Below the pieces are notes generated by a model that was given only the letters and a program-made list of their open reading frames with translations, had not been told where the DNA came from and did not search any database. From Gammaproteobacteria bacterium (GTDB lineage Bacteria > Pseudomonadota > Gammaproteobacteria > Pseudomonadales > Azotimanducaceae_A), in assembly GCA_002728935.1 (NCBI GenBank), contig PBWF01000073.1, positions 1,911 through 11,022 on the forward strand: DNA of 9,112 nt, read 5' to 3'. The position numbers and the translations under genes are program-made. Numbering within the stretch: position 1 is the stretch's first letter; every line of letters begins with the position of its first letter. Positions 1 to 8,600 of the stretch are shown here, in pieces.

Positions 1-729
1 CAAAGTGCGGCGATTGAGTATCAGGGCGCGAAAGATCTGAGCGAGTCGGGGCTTCAATCAAAAGTCGTTTTGGCCAAACTGAAAGCGGCGGCCGTTCGTT
101 CGAAAGCAACGCTAGAAACCGCGCGGCTTGAACTCGCGAAGACGACGATTCGAGCGCCCTTCTCAGGATTCATTGAGCGCAGAGCTGTCGAGGTAGGAGA
201 CCTAATCACTGCGGGCGCGAGTTGCGCTACTGTATTAGAGGTCGCTCCGCTACTGGCGGTTGGCCAAGTGTCAGAGAAAGAAGTGAGCTGGCTGCAAATT
301 GGTCAGCCCGTCAAAGTCGTCATGGGTGATAGTGGAGGCGATAATCTAGCGACCGAGGGGGTAATTTCCTTCGTCGCAAGGACGCCAGATCCCGCCACTC
401 GCTCTTATCGAGTGGAGGCCCGCCTAGAAGATGTGAGTGGTGCGTCAAGGGTCGGAATAACTGCTCGAATGAGTGTGCCAGTCGCAAAGGAGATGGCGCA
501 CCTTATATCCCCAGCGTCATTGACCCTAAACGCCGATGGTGAAATCGGTGTGAAAACAGTGGTGGACGGCGGGACAGTGACCTTTATACCGGTTAGCACG
601 ATAGGCGAAGAAACAAGTGGTCTATGGGTGACTGGGCTCCCTGGAAGCGCTGTTGTCATTACGGTGGGTCATCAGGAAGTCGTGCCAGGACAGGTCGTTG
701 ATGTTCGTTTAGCTGATGGTGCGGCTTAG
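1..729 (+). CDS. RND efflux periplasmic adaptor subunit (HlyD/membrane fusion family), 5'-truncated
   Basis: The reading frame is open from the first base, so this is the C-terminal 242 residues of a longer protein; the N-terminal signal or lipobox and the first half of the hairpin lie outside the window. Proteins of this family sit in the periplasm, anchored to the inner membrane, and join an RND permease to an outer-membrane channel. Visible in order are the descending arm of the alpha-helical hairpin (about residues 1-47), the second half of the lipoyl domain with the characteristic TTIRAPFSGFIERR stretch and the VGDLI turn (about 48-80), the beta-barrel domain (about 80-158, including RTPDPATRSYRVEARLED), and a membrane-proximal beta domain to the end. 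The stop is at 727-729. The permease gene follows after 70 bases on the same strand, which fits an adaptor-permease operon. Substrate cannot be read from the sequence. An internal TTG at 70 is not a plausible start because family homology continues upstream of it. Confidence 0.93.
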   Translation, partial: QSAAIEYQGAKDLSESGLQSKVVLAKLKAAAVRSKATLETARLELAKTTIRAPFSGFIERRAVEVGDLITAGASCATVLEVAPLLAVGQVSEKEVSWLQIGQPVKVVMGDSGGDNLATEGVISFVARTPDPATRSYRVEARLEDVSGASRVGITARMSVPVAKEMAHLISPASLTLNADGEIGVKTVVDGGTVTFIPVSTIGEETSGLWVTGLPGSAVVITVGHQEVVPGQVVDVRLADGAA

Positions 730-787
730 CTATTCCTCGGACTCACTCCTAACAAAACTTTGATTGGCCGAAGCTTGCACGCGAAGT

Positions 788-792
788 GAGGG
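788..792 (+). promoter_or_regulatory. Ribosome binding site of the RND permease gene
   Basis: GAGGG lies 7 bases before the ATG at 800. It decides between that ATG and an in-frame TTG at 764, which would add 12 residues (MAEACTRSEGEL) unlike an RND N-terminus and which has no comparable purine-rich site in front. Confidence 0.7.
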
Positions 793-799
793 CGAACTG

Positions 800-3700
800 A
801 TGTCGTTTTTGGATGCTGTGGTTGCACGCGAGCGCACGGTACTAACCTTGCTAGCTGGGATTATGCTGGCTGGAATTTCCTCTTATCTATCGATCCCCAT
901 TGAGTCGGATCCTGACGTCTCTGTTCCCATCATTGTCGTGGTGGTTCCCCACGAAGGAATATCGCCTGAGGACAGCGAGCGCCTTTTGATTCGTCCCCTC
1001 GAAGTCGAGCTCAAGTCGGTTGAGGGTATTGAAGAGCTCAATGCTTACGCGGCCGAAGGGCAGGGCACGTTGGTGATCGAGTTCGACTCGACCTTTGAGC
1101 CTGACCAGGCCATGACAGATGTGCGGGAGGCAGTGGATCGGGCCAAAGTCAAGCTTCCTCAAACGGCAGAAGAACCCATCCTGAACGAAATTTCCGCGTC
1201 CGATTTCCCAATCATTACGGTTGGTATCGCCGGTGAGGGGGTCGATGAACGAACGATCTATCAGAGCGCAGAACGATTGCGGACAGAGATCGAGGGAGTG
1301 CCTGGTGTTCTGGAGGCTAAACTCACAGGGGCCAGAGAGGAAGTATTAGAGGCGATTATCGACCCCGAGCAACTACAGCGTTTGGGTCTTTCTACCGATG
1401 AATTGCTCCAGGCACTCGCAAGAAATAATCGCTTGATCGCGGCGGGCAGCGTCGACACTGGGCGTGGACGATTTGCCATCAAGATTCCCAGCGTCATCGA
1501 CACCGCCGAGGACGTGCTCTCGGTTCCACTGATCGCTTCCTCCGAAGGGGTGGTTTCGGTTCGGGACGTGGTTACGTTGCGTAGAACCTTCAAGGATCCT
1601 TCGGGGTTTACTCGCGCTAATGGCGCACCGGCCATGGCGATTGAGGTCAGTAAACGAAGCGGGACAAGCCTGATTGGTGTAATTGATCGGGTGAAGGAGG
1701 TGGTTGCCTCTGAGCAGAAAAGGCTCCCTCAGGCCCTTCGGATCAGTTACATCGCAGACCAAGCGCCTGAGACCCGAAGCCAAATCTCGACGCTCCAAGG
1801 GAATATCTCAACGGCGATGTTTCTGGTGCTTACTGTGGTGGTCGCAGCCGTGGGTGTGAAGTCTGGACTCTTGGTCGCGTTCGGCATCCCGTTTTCGTTC
1901 CTCTTCGCTTTCATTTTCGTGAACGCACTGGGTTACACCTACAATTTCATGGTGATGTTTGGAATGCTGCTTGGGCTTGGAATGCTGATCGATGGTGCCA
2001 TTGTTGTGGTCGAGTTAGCCGATCGGAATATGACCGCTGGCCTGAGAGCCAGCCAAGCTTACTTAAACGCAGCGAAACGCATGTTTTGGCCAATTGTCGC
2101 TTCGGTCGGGACGACGCTTGCAGCATTTTTGCCGCTGATGCTTTGGCCGGGTGTAACCGGCCAGTTCATGCGGTACTTGCCGGTGACGGTATTCGCCGTT
2201 TTGGCCGGCTCTCTTCTATACGCGTTGGTTTTCGCACCCGTGCTCGGCGGCATTATTCGACCTCGGGCAGAGCGACGCCAAGACCCGCTGCAAGCGGCAG
2301 ATAAAGGACAAGACTACGGGAGCTTGCCTGGTATCTTGGGCGGATACGGCCGTCTTCTATCGTTCAGTACGCAGCATCCACTCAGCGTGCTTGCCGTGAC
2401 GGTTGTGACTCTTTATCTCATCGTGAGGGCTTACGGCTCCTCAGGCTTGGGCGCGCAGTTCTTTGTGGATGTTGAGCCTAGCTTTACGGGCGTGGCGGTG
2501 GCTGCGAAAGGGAATTTCTCTGCAGAGGAAATTCGAGAGCTTGTGACCGGTGTCGAGCGGCGCGTAGTCGAGGCTGGAGAAATAGAGAGTATCTACACCT
2601 CGGCGGGTAACGGGAATGCCATATCCGCGGGGAGCGGACGTAGCGGCGACCAAATTGGGTCGATGTTCATTGAGTTGACTGATCGACAAGCGCGAGCCCA
2701 GGACGGATGGGCAGTCGTTGAAGGGTTTCGCGAGGCGATTGCGCGCATGCCGGGGCTTCGGGCAGAAATTCAAAAGCAAGAACGTGGTCCTCCCGTTGGG
2801 AAAGACATCCAGCTTCAGCTACAGGCTGAGGATCTGAGCGTGCTAGCGAGTGAAACCCGGCGGATACGAGCTTATTTGGAATCAAGAGCAACGCTGAGAG
2901 ATGTCGATGATACGGCACCTGTCCCTGCCATTGAGTGGGAAATGACGGTTGATCGGGAAAAAGCTGCAATGATGGGCGCAGATGTCGCTAGCGTTGGCTC
3001 GAGCGTACAGCTGATTACTAACGGTGTGCTGATTGGGCGATTCCGGCCAGATGACGCCGAGGACGAAATCGATATCCGGCTGAGATACCCCGAGTCGGCG
3101 CGAGGTTTTTCTAAATTGGACGAGTTGCGAGTGGCAACCCGTGAGGGGCAAAGTCCGATTAGCAGTTTCGTGACCAGAGAGGCTCGTCCTAAGGTCAGCA
3201 CGATTTTCCGGCAGGACGGTCAGCGGATCATGTACGTGAGAGCGAACGTGGCGCCCGGTGCGCTCGCGGAGCAAGAAGTTGCAGACATTGAGGAATGGCT
3301 TCGCGAGACGCCGCTAGCGCCTGGTGTGCGGGCAGTTTTCAGAGGAGCGAATGAGGAGCAAGCCAAAACCATGCAGTTCATCAGCAGCGCATTCAGTTTG
3401 GCGCTGCTACTCATGGCGCTCCTGCTGGTGACGCAGTTCAACAGTTTTTATCAAGCGCTATTGGTCTTGTCATCGGTACTCATGTCCACGGTCGGCGTGC
3501 TGCTTGGCCTGATGATTACCCAAGACCCTTTCAGCGCGATTATGACTGGAGTGGGTATTGTTGCGCTCGCCGGAATCATCGTGAACAACAATATTGTTTT
3601 GATTGACACTTTTAACGAAATCAGGGCAAAACATACGGATTGGACGCTGGCTCAGGTTGCAACGCACACCGGCTGCCTGAGACTTCGGCCAGTCTTTTTG

Positions 3701-3970
3701 ACAACCTTCACGACTGGGTTGGGTCTCTTGCCCATGGCGATGGGCGTATCGATCGATTTGCTCGGTCGAACCATCGAAGTAGGCGGGCCGATCGCGTCTT
3801 TTTGGACGCAGCTAGCGTCGGCCATCGTATCTGGACTTGCCTTCGCGACCCTTCTAACCCTGATCGTAACGCCCGCCATGCTTGCGCTTCCAGACTCACT
3901 CCGCTTGATCAAACGCAGAGTCATAGACTGGCAAGGCTGGCGATGGAGGAGCGGCGCAAGGGCGGCGTGA
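800..3970 (+). CDS. RND family efflux transporter permease subunit (AcrB/ACR_tran-like)
   Basis: A 1056-residue inner-membrane proton-driven exporter, close to the usual 1020-1060 of the family. The ATG is chosen because MSFLDAVVARERTVLTLLAG matches the cytoplasmic start and TM1 of RND permeases and has a good ribosome binding site. The duplicated RND architecture is visible: TM1 (about 9-30), a large periplasmic loop starting SDPDVSVP and containing the porter subdomains, TM2-6 (about 335-490), TM7 (about 526-547), a second large periplasmic loop, then TM8-12 (from about 860). TM4 carries MLIDGAIVVVE, with Asp398 at the place of AcrB Asp407 and Gly in place of Asp408. TM10 carries GIIVNNNIVLID, with Asn929 in place of AcrB Lys940. 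The protein therefore belongs to a non-AcrB subgroup of the hydrophobe/amphiphile exporters rather than being AcrB itself. It ends with a short basic, Trp-rich cytoplasmic tail. The preceding adaptor gene is its likely partner. Substrate is unknown; a metal exporter is less likely given the sequence type, but not excluded. Confidence 0.95.
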   Translation: MSFLDAVVARERTVLTLLAGIMLAGISSYLSIPIESDPDVSVPIIVVVVPHEGISPEDSERLLIRPLEVELKSVEGIEELNAYAAEGQGTLVIEFDSTFEPDQAMTDVREAVDRAKVKLPQTAEEPILNEISASDFPIITVGIAGEGVDERTIYQSAERLRTEIEGVPGVLEAKLTGAREEVLEAIIDPEQLQRLGLSTDELLQALARNNRLIAAGSVDTGRGRFAIKIPSVIDTAEDVLSVPLIASSEGVVSVRDVVTLRRTFKDPSGFTRANGAPAMAIEVSKRSGTSLIGVIDRVKEVVASEQKRLPQALRISYIADQAPETRSQISTLQGNISTAMFLVLTVVVAAVGVKSGLLVAFGIPFSFLFAFIFVNALGYTYNFMVMFGMLLGLGMLIDGAIVVVELADRNMTAGLRASQAYLNAAKRMFWPIVASVGTTLAAFLPLMLWPGVTGQFMRYLPVTVFAVLAGSLLYALVFAPVLGGIIRPRAERRQDPLQAADKGQDYGSLPGILGGYGRLLSFSTQHPLSVLAVTVVTLYLIVRAYGSSGLGAQFFVDVEPSFTGVAVAAKGNFSAEEIRELVTGVERRVVEAGEIESIYTSAGNGNAISAGSGRSGDQIGSMFIELTDRQARAQDGWAVVEGFREAIARMPGLRAEIQKQERGPPVGKDIQLQLQAEDLSVLASETRRIRAYLESRATLRDVDDTAPVPAIEWEMTVDREKAAMMGADVASVGSSVQLITNGVLIGRFRPDDAEDEIDIRLRYPESARGFSKLDELRVATREGQSPISSFVTREARPKVSTIFRQDGQRIMYVRANVAPGALAEQEVADIEEWLRETPLAPGVRAVFRGANEEQAKTMQFISSAFSLALLLMALLLVTQFNSFYQALLVLSSVLMSTVGVLLGLMITQDPFSAIMTGVGIVALAGIIVNNNIVLIDTFNEIRAKHTDWTLAQVATHTGCLRLRPVFLTTFTTGLGLLPMAMGVSIDLLGRTIEVGGPIASFWTQLASAIVSGLAFATLLTLIVTPAMLALPDSLRLIKRRVIDWQGWRWRSGARAA

Positions 3971-4335
3971 GGCTCCCATTGGGTGGTAGGCGGCGCGGTC
4001 GGCATCAAGATGGTCGCTTTAGGGGAGGTCTATGGGCTATTTGACCCAACCCTTGAGTCTATCGGGCGCCAGTCGAGCGATTAAAGGACCTCACTGATCA
4101 CTCAAGATCGCTCTCCCTTACTGAATATCCTTAAATGGAACGCATCCAGCGCATGCTAAGGTTTGGCTGCGAGAGAACTGCAGGTAACATTGAGCAGTTG
4201 AATAATGGAGGCGGGCGGTACTTTAACACGCGGTCATTGTTGCGAAGCCAGCTTTCTTCCAGTTGGCGCATAGACCGGATAAACGGATGGCAATGTATTC
4301 GCTTGGGTCACGGATCGTTGGACGAGGTCGAGAAA
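3971..4335 (+). other. 365-base stretch without a convincing gene
   Basis: Between the permease stop and the preferred oxidoreductase start I see no RNA gene, repeat or strong promoter. There is no hairpin followed by a T-run, so no intrinsic terminator for the pump operon is evident. A 7-base inverted repeat (GAGCGAT at 4075-4081, ATCGCTC at 4107-4113) has a 25-base loop and is probably chance. The permease frame stays open for 37 codons after its TGA, up to the TAA at 4082-4084. From 4135 an ATG in frame with the downstream gene would give a 67-residue N-terminal extension, but it precedes the Rossmann start and has no recognisable family similarity. A promoter for the oxidoreductase gene is expected here, but I cannot place it with confidence. 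Confidence 0.6.
4324..4327 (+). promoter_or_regulatory. Ribosome binding site of the saccharopine-dehydrogenase-like gene
   Basis: GAGG lies 8 bases before the ATG at 4336, supporting this start over the in-frame ATG at 4135. Confidence 0.6.
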
Positions 4336-5547
4336 ATGAAAGAATTTGATGTTGTGGTGTGGGGAGCGACAGGGTTCACCGGACGGTTGGTGGCCGAATA
4401 TCTCGCCGAAACATACGGTACCTCGATGGATCAGTTGTCTTGGGCAGTGGCTGGCCGAAGCGAGGCGAAGCTCCGATCCGTGGCCGAGGAGTTCGGATTT
4501 CCCGACGTGCCGCGTCTCGTCGCCGACAGCATGGATGAGGCGAGCATTCGCGCAATGGCAGAGCGTACGAGTGTGGTTTGTACAACCGTTGGGCCTTACG
4601 CACTATATGGCCAGCCGCTAGTTAAAATTTGTGCTGAGCTGGGCGTGCACTACTGCGATCTTACGGGTGAAGTGCAGTGGATGCGCGATATGATCGAGGC
4701 GTACCACGCGACGGCGGAGGCGAGCGGCGCAAAAATTGTTCACACCTGCGGGTTCGATAGTCTCCCGTCTGACTTGGGTGTGCATTTTTTACAAAAGGCG
4801 TTTTTGGACCGGTTTTCTAGCACAGCCGATGAGGTTCATTACCGAATGATGGGCGCTAAAGGTGGCGCGAGCGGAGGGACCATTGCCAGCATGCTTAACA
4901 TGCTTGAGCAATCGGCCGTCGACCCGTCGCTCGCCGATATGTTGGCCGATGATTACAGCCTCAACCCCCCTAACAGCCCGCGCGGACCCGATATGCCAGG
5001 CGATGACGTGTTTTATTTTGACGAGCGTTTGAAGCGCTGGGTGTCGCCTTTTGTGATGGCTGCCATCAATACCCGCGTTGTGCGGCGTACGCATGCGTTA
5101 AAGCAATATCCCTACGGAGACCAATTCCGATATCAAGAGGGCACGGATTGCGGGCCAGGCATTAAAGGCTATGCCAAGGGATTGTCCTCTGTTGTGCTAG
5201 GAAAATTGGGCATGGGGTTTGTTGCGACTCGTATTGGACGTCGTCTGATCACACCTCTCCTGCCGAAGCCTGGGGAGGGTCCTGGCGCAAAAACGCGCAA
5301 GGAGGGGTACTTCAAGGTCAGATTGCATGGCGAAAACGGGGATAACCGATTGACGGTTGAAGTAACTGGCGATCGAGATCCAGGCTATGGTTCAACAGCA
5401 AAAATGATCGCAGAAGCAGCGGTCTGTCTTGCTAAAGATGAGTTGCCGACTGAGGGGGGCGTGCTCACTCCAGCCTTTTGTATGGGCGACGCATTGATAG
5501 CGCGACTGACCCAAAGCGCGGGCCTGCAATTTACGGAAGTCGCTTAA
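4336..5547 (+). CDS. Saccharopine dehydrogenase-like NAD(P)-binding oxidoreductase (trans-acting enoyl reductase family)
   Basis: A 403-residue predicted oxidoreductase. The start is chosen because the first beta strand and dinucleotide-binding loop follow at once (FDVVVWGATGFTG, GxxGxxG glycines at residues 10, 13 and 16), and because a ribosome binding site precedes it; the in-frame ATG at 4135 would add 67 unexplained residues. After the second strand comes AGR (39-41), where an Arg usually favours NADP(H). CGFDSLPSDLG at 138-148 is a hallmark of the family that includes mycobacterial trans-acting enoyl reductases and animal SCCPDH-like proteins. The C-terminal part has the family's GDRDPGYGSTAKMIAEA stretch. 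Length agrees with the family (about 390-420). Mycobacterial members reduce enoyl intermediates of lipid polyketides; whether this protein acts on an enoyl or another lipid substrate is not shown. True saccharopine (lysine pathway) dehydrogenase activity is unlikely. It lies 365 bases after the efflux permease and 70 bases before dnaE, all on the same strand, with no evident functional link to either. Confidence 0.88.
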   Translation: MKEFDVVVWGATGFTGRLVAEYLAETYGTSMDQLSWAVAGRSEAKLRSVAEEFGFPDVPRLVADSMDEASIRAMAERTSVVCTTVGPYALYGQPLVKICAELGVHYCDLTGEVQWMRDMIEAYHATAEASGAKIVHTCGFDSLPSDLGVHFLQKAFLDRFSSTADEVHYRMMGAKGGASGGTIASMLNMLEQSAVDPSLADMLADDYSLNPPNSPRGPDMPGDDVFYFDERLKRWVSPFVMAAINTRVVRRTHALKQYPYGDQFRYQEGTDCGPGIKGYAKGLSSVVLGKLGMGFVATRIGRRLITPLLPKPGEGPGAKTRKEGYFKVRLHGENGDNRLTVEVTGDRDPGYGSTAKMIAEAAVCLAKDELPTEGGVLTPAFCMGDALIARLTQSAGLQFTEVA

Positions 5548-5563
5548 TTCAGGCAAAACCGTA

Positions 5564-5590
5564 TTGAAGCCATAGTGCTTGGGTTATGAT
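5564..5590 (+). promoter_or_regulatory. Possible sigma70-type promoter of dnaE
   Basis: TATGAT at 5585-5590 matches five of six bases of the -10 consensus. TTGAAG at 5564-5569 could be a -35 box, but the 15-base spacer is short. The site falls in the 70-base gap between the oxidoreductase stop and dnaE, and transcription would begin about 20 bases before the dnaE ATG. Read-through from the upstream gene is an equally good explanation for dnaE expression. Confidence 0.3.
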
Positions 5591-5617
5591 TGGGCGGAGC
5601 CATTATTAAACTTGAGC

Positions 5618-8600
5618 ATGACCTCGCCCTTTATCCACCTCCGGGTTCATTCAGAATACTCGCTGATAGACGGTACGGTCCGGGTCAAACCGCTCGTTAA
5701 AGCGGCGCAAGCGATGGCAATGCCGGCGGTTGCCATCACGGATCACGCTAACCTTTTTGCGCTCGTTAAGTTTTATAAGGCCGCACTGGCAGAGGGAATC
5801 AAGCCGATTGCCGGGTGCGACGTGTATGTCTCCGATCCAGCATCCGATGCAGCGCCTGCATTACTTGTTTTGCTGGCACAAAACGAAGCCGGGTACCGAA
5901 AATTAGGACTGCTTTTGTCTAAGGCCTACGATCGACCTCGAATCGGTGATCGAGTGGTGTTCGATATCGACTGGCTGATTCACGACAACGAGGGATTAAT
6001 CGCGCTCTCAGGTGCGGCAGAGGGCGATGTCGGGCGAGCGATCATCAATGGGCACCCCGAGACAGCGATAACATATGCGAGGCGATGGGCAGAGGCTTTT
6101 CCAGGTCGGTACTACCTTGAGCTACAGCGTCTTGGACGGGCGTATGATGATCTACACGTCAATGGCGCACTGAGCATCGCCTCTGATCTCGATCTGCCAG
6201 TTGTCGCAACCAACGATGTGCGATTTATCGAAGAGGAAGATTACGAGGCGCATGAGGTGCGAGTCTGCATCCATGAGGGTAGAACACTAGATGACCCAAG
6301 ACGTGAGCAGCGCTATACGCCAGAACAGTATTTGAAGACATCAGAACAAATGGCGGAGCGCTTCTCAGATCTGCCGGAGGCCATCGACAATAGTTGGAAT
6401 ATCGCAATTAGATGCTCCCTAGGAATGACCCTAGGAGAGTCGTTTCTGCCTGAGTATCCGGTTCCAGAGGGAATGACCATAGCAAGTTTCTTGTCGGCGA
6501 CGGCTGACGAGGGGCTTGCGATGCGATTTGATCAGATGCGCGCTAGCGGTGTCGATGTCGACGACGCAATGGATAATCGATATCGGGAGCGTTTGGCCTT
6601 TGAACTTGGCGTCATTAACTCGATGGGATTTCCGGGTTATTTCCTGATCGTTATGGAGTTCATTCAATGGGCTAAAGATCACGATATCCCCGTTGGGCCT
6701 GGACGTGGATCGGGAGCAGGGTCTCTCGTTGCCTTCGTCCTCGAGATCACGGATGTCGACCCGCTCGAGTACGACTTGCTATTCGAGCGATTTTTGAACC
6801 CTGAACGCGTTTCGCTACCAGACTTTGATATTGACTTTTGCATGGATGGTCGCGATCGAGTGATCCAGCATGTGACAGAGCGATACGGCTCAGATGCGGT
6901 ATCGCAGATTATTACGTTTGGAACCATGGCGGCTAAAGCGGTCGTTCGTGACGTAGCGAGAGTACAAGGCAAGCCTTATGGGCTAGCCGACAAGCTCTCC
7001 AAACTCATCCCTTTCGAACCTGGCATGACACTCCAAAAAGCATTGGAGGATGAGCCGCAACTCGGTGAATTCATCGACAGCAGTGATGAAGCGCAGGAAA
7101 TCATGGATATGGCCTTTCGTCTTGAAGGGCTAGCCCGCAATGTTGGTCGTCATGCGGGCGGTGTTGTTATCGCTCCTACGGTGCTAACTGATTTCTCGCC
7201 CACCTATCGAGATCAACCTGAGGGCGGGTTGATGACTCAGTACGACATGACAGATGTTGAGCAGGCGGGTCTTGTTAAATTCGATTTCCTCGGGCTGCGG
7301 ACCCTTACGATCATTGATCAAGCCGTCAAGAGCATTAACGCAAGGCGCGGCGAAAGCGGTGAGTCTCCAATAGATATCAATGCGCTCAATCTTGAAGATC
7401 CTGAGATTTATCAAGATCTGAAGGAGGCAAAAACAACAGCAGTCTTCCAGCTTGAGTCTCGGGGCATGAAAGATCTAATGAAACGTGTGGCCCCAAGTCG
7501 CTTCGCGGACGTCGTTGCTTTGGTGGCACTTTTTCGACCTGGGCCGCTTCAGCTTGCCGATGATTTTATTCGTCGAAAACATGGGCTGGATGAAGTGGAC
7601 TATTTGCATCCATCGCTACAGCACGTGCTGGCTGACACTTACGGAGTGATGCTCTACCAAGAACAGGTCATGCAAATTGCGCAGATCTTAGCCGGGTACT
7701 CGCTGGCCGATGCCGATTTGTTGCGGCGGGCAATGGGTAAGAAGAAGCCTGAGGAGATGGCTAAGCAGCGAGAGGTTTTCTTAGCAGGGGCGCTAAAAAA
7801 CGATGTAGACGAGCGGCAAGCAGGGCACATTTTCGATCTGATGGAGAAGTTCGCGGGGTATGGCTTCAATAAACCTCACTCGGTGTGTTACGCGTTGCTC
7901 GCCTATCAGACAGCGTGGCTGAAACATTACTATCCGGCTGATTTCATGGCGGCTGTGATGTCGTCGGATATGCAAAACACCGATAAGATCGTTATCAATA
8001 TTGAAGAGAGTCGGGAACTAGGTTTAACCATTGCCCCGCCCGATGTGAACCAGGGTACCTACCGCTTTGTTGCGAGTGAGCCGCGGGCCGTTGTGTATGG
8101 ATTGGGTGCCGTGAAGGGGCTGGGAGAGGGCGCGATTCAGAATTTAGTTGAAGAGCGAGAGAAGGCGGGTGGCTTTGACGATCTCTTTGATTTGTGCCGA
8201 AGAATCGACACCCGCCGCCTCAATAAGCGCGCGCTGGAGGCCCTTGTCGGAGCAGGCGCGCTTGACTCACTAGTGACTGACGAAGAATTAAAGGCGATGC
8301 CGGCTGCTGATCAGACGGATCAGACCCGGGCCTATCTCGATGCGCATTTAGAACAAGCGGTCCAAGTTGCAGAGCAGGAGTCAAGGAATGCAGAAGGGGG
8401 CCTGTCTGATTTGTTCGGTGACTTAGCGGTTGATGCGAAGTATCAACGTGATAATACGGCGCTGGGCAATGTGCAACCGCTCTCAATGCAAAAGCGCCTT
8501 AGTCGAGAAAAAGATGCGCTCGGTCTCTATCTAACTGGGCATCCTATTGATGTGTATCGAGACGAAATGCGTCACTTAGCCGGATCACGGATTTCTGAAC

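Noticed and set aside
1261..1798. Long antisense reading frames of 124 and 141 codons opposite the permease.
   Set aside because: They overlap a clear RND coding sequence, look unlike real proteins and are typical shadows of moderately GC-rich coding DNA.
3640..4044. A 134-codon + strand frame overlapping the permease end.
   Set aside because: It is an alternative frame of the RND TM11-12 coding region with an Arg-rich, low-similarity product.
3971..4084. Permease frame stays open for 37 codons after its TGA, suggesting read-through or a tail gene (an internal ATG at 4010 gives 24 residues).
   Set aside because: An open run of this length is expected by chance fairly often, the ATG has no ribosome binding site, and the peptide has no recognisable similarity; the permease is already full length.
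4075..4113. Inverted repeat GAGCGAT/ATCGCTC as a terminator or operator.
   Set aside because: Arms of 7 bases with a 25-base loop and no following T-run; likely chance.
5502..5543. Inverted repeat GCGACT/AGTCGC at the end of the oxidoreductase gene as a terminator.
   Set aside because: Only 6-base arms, a 30-base loop, lies inside the coding region and is not followed by T residues.
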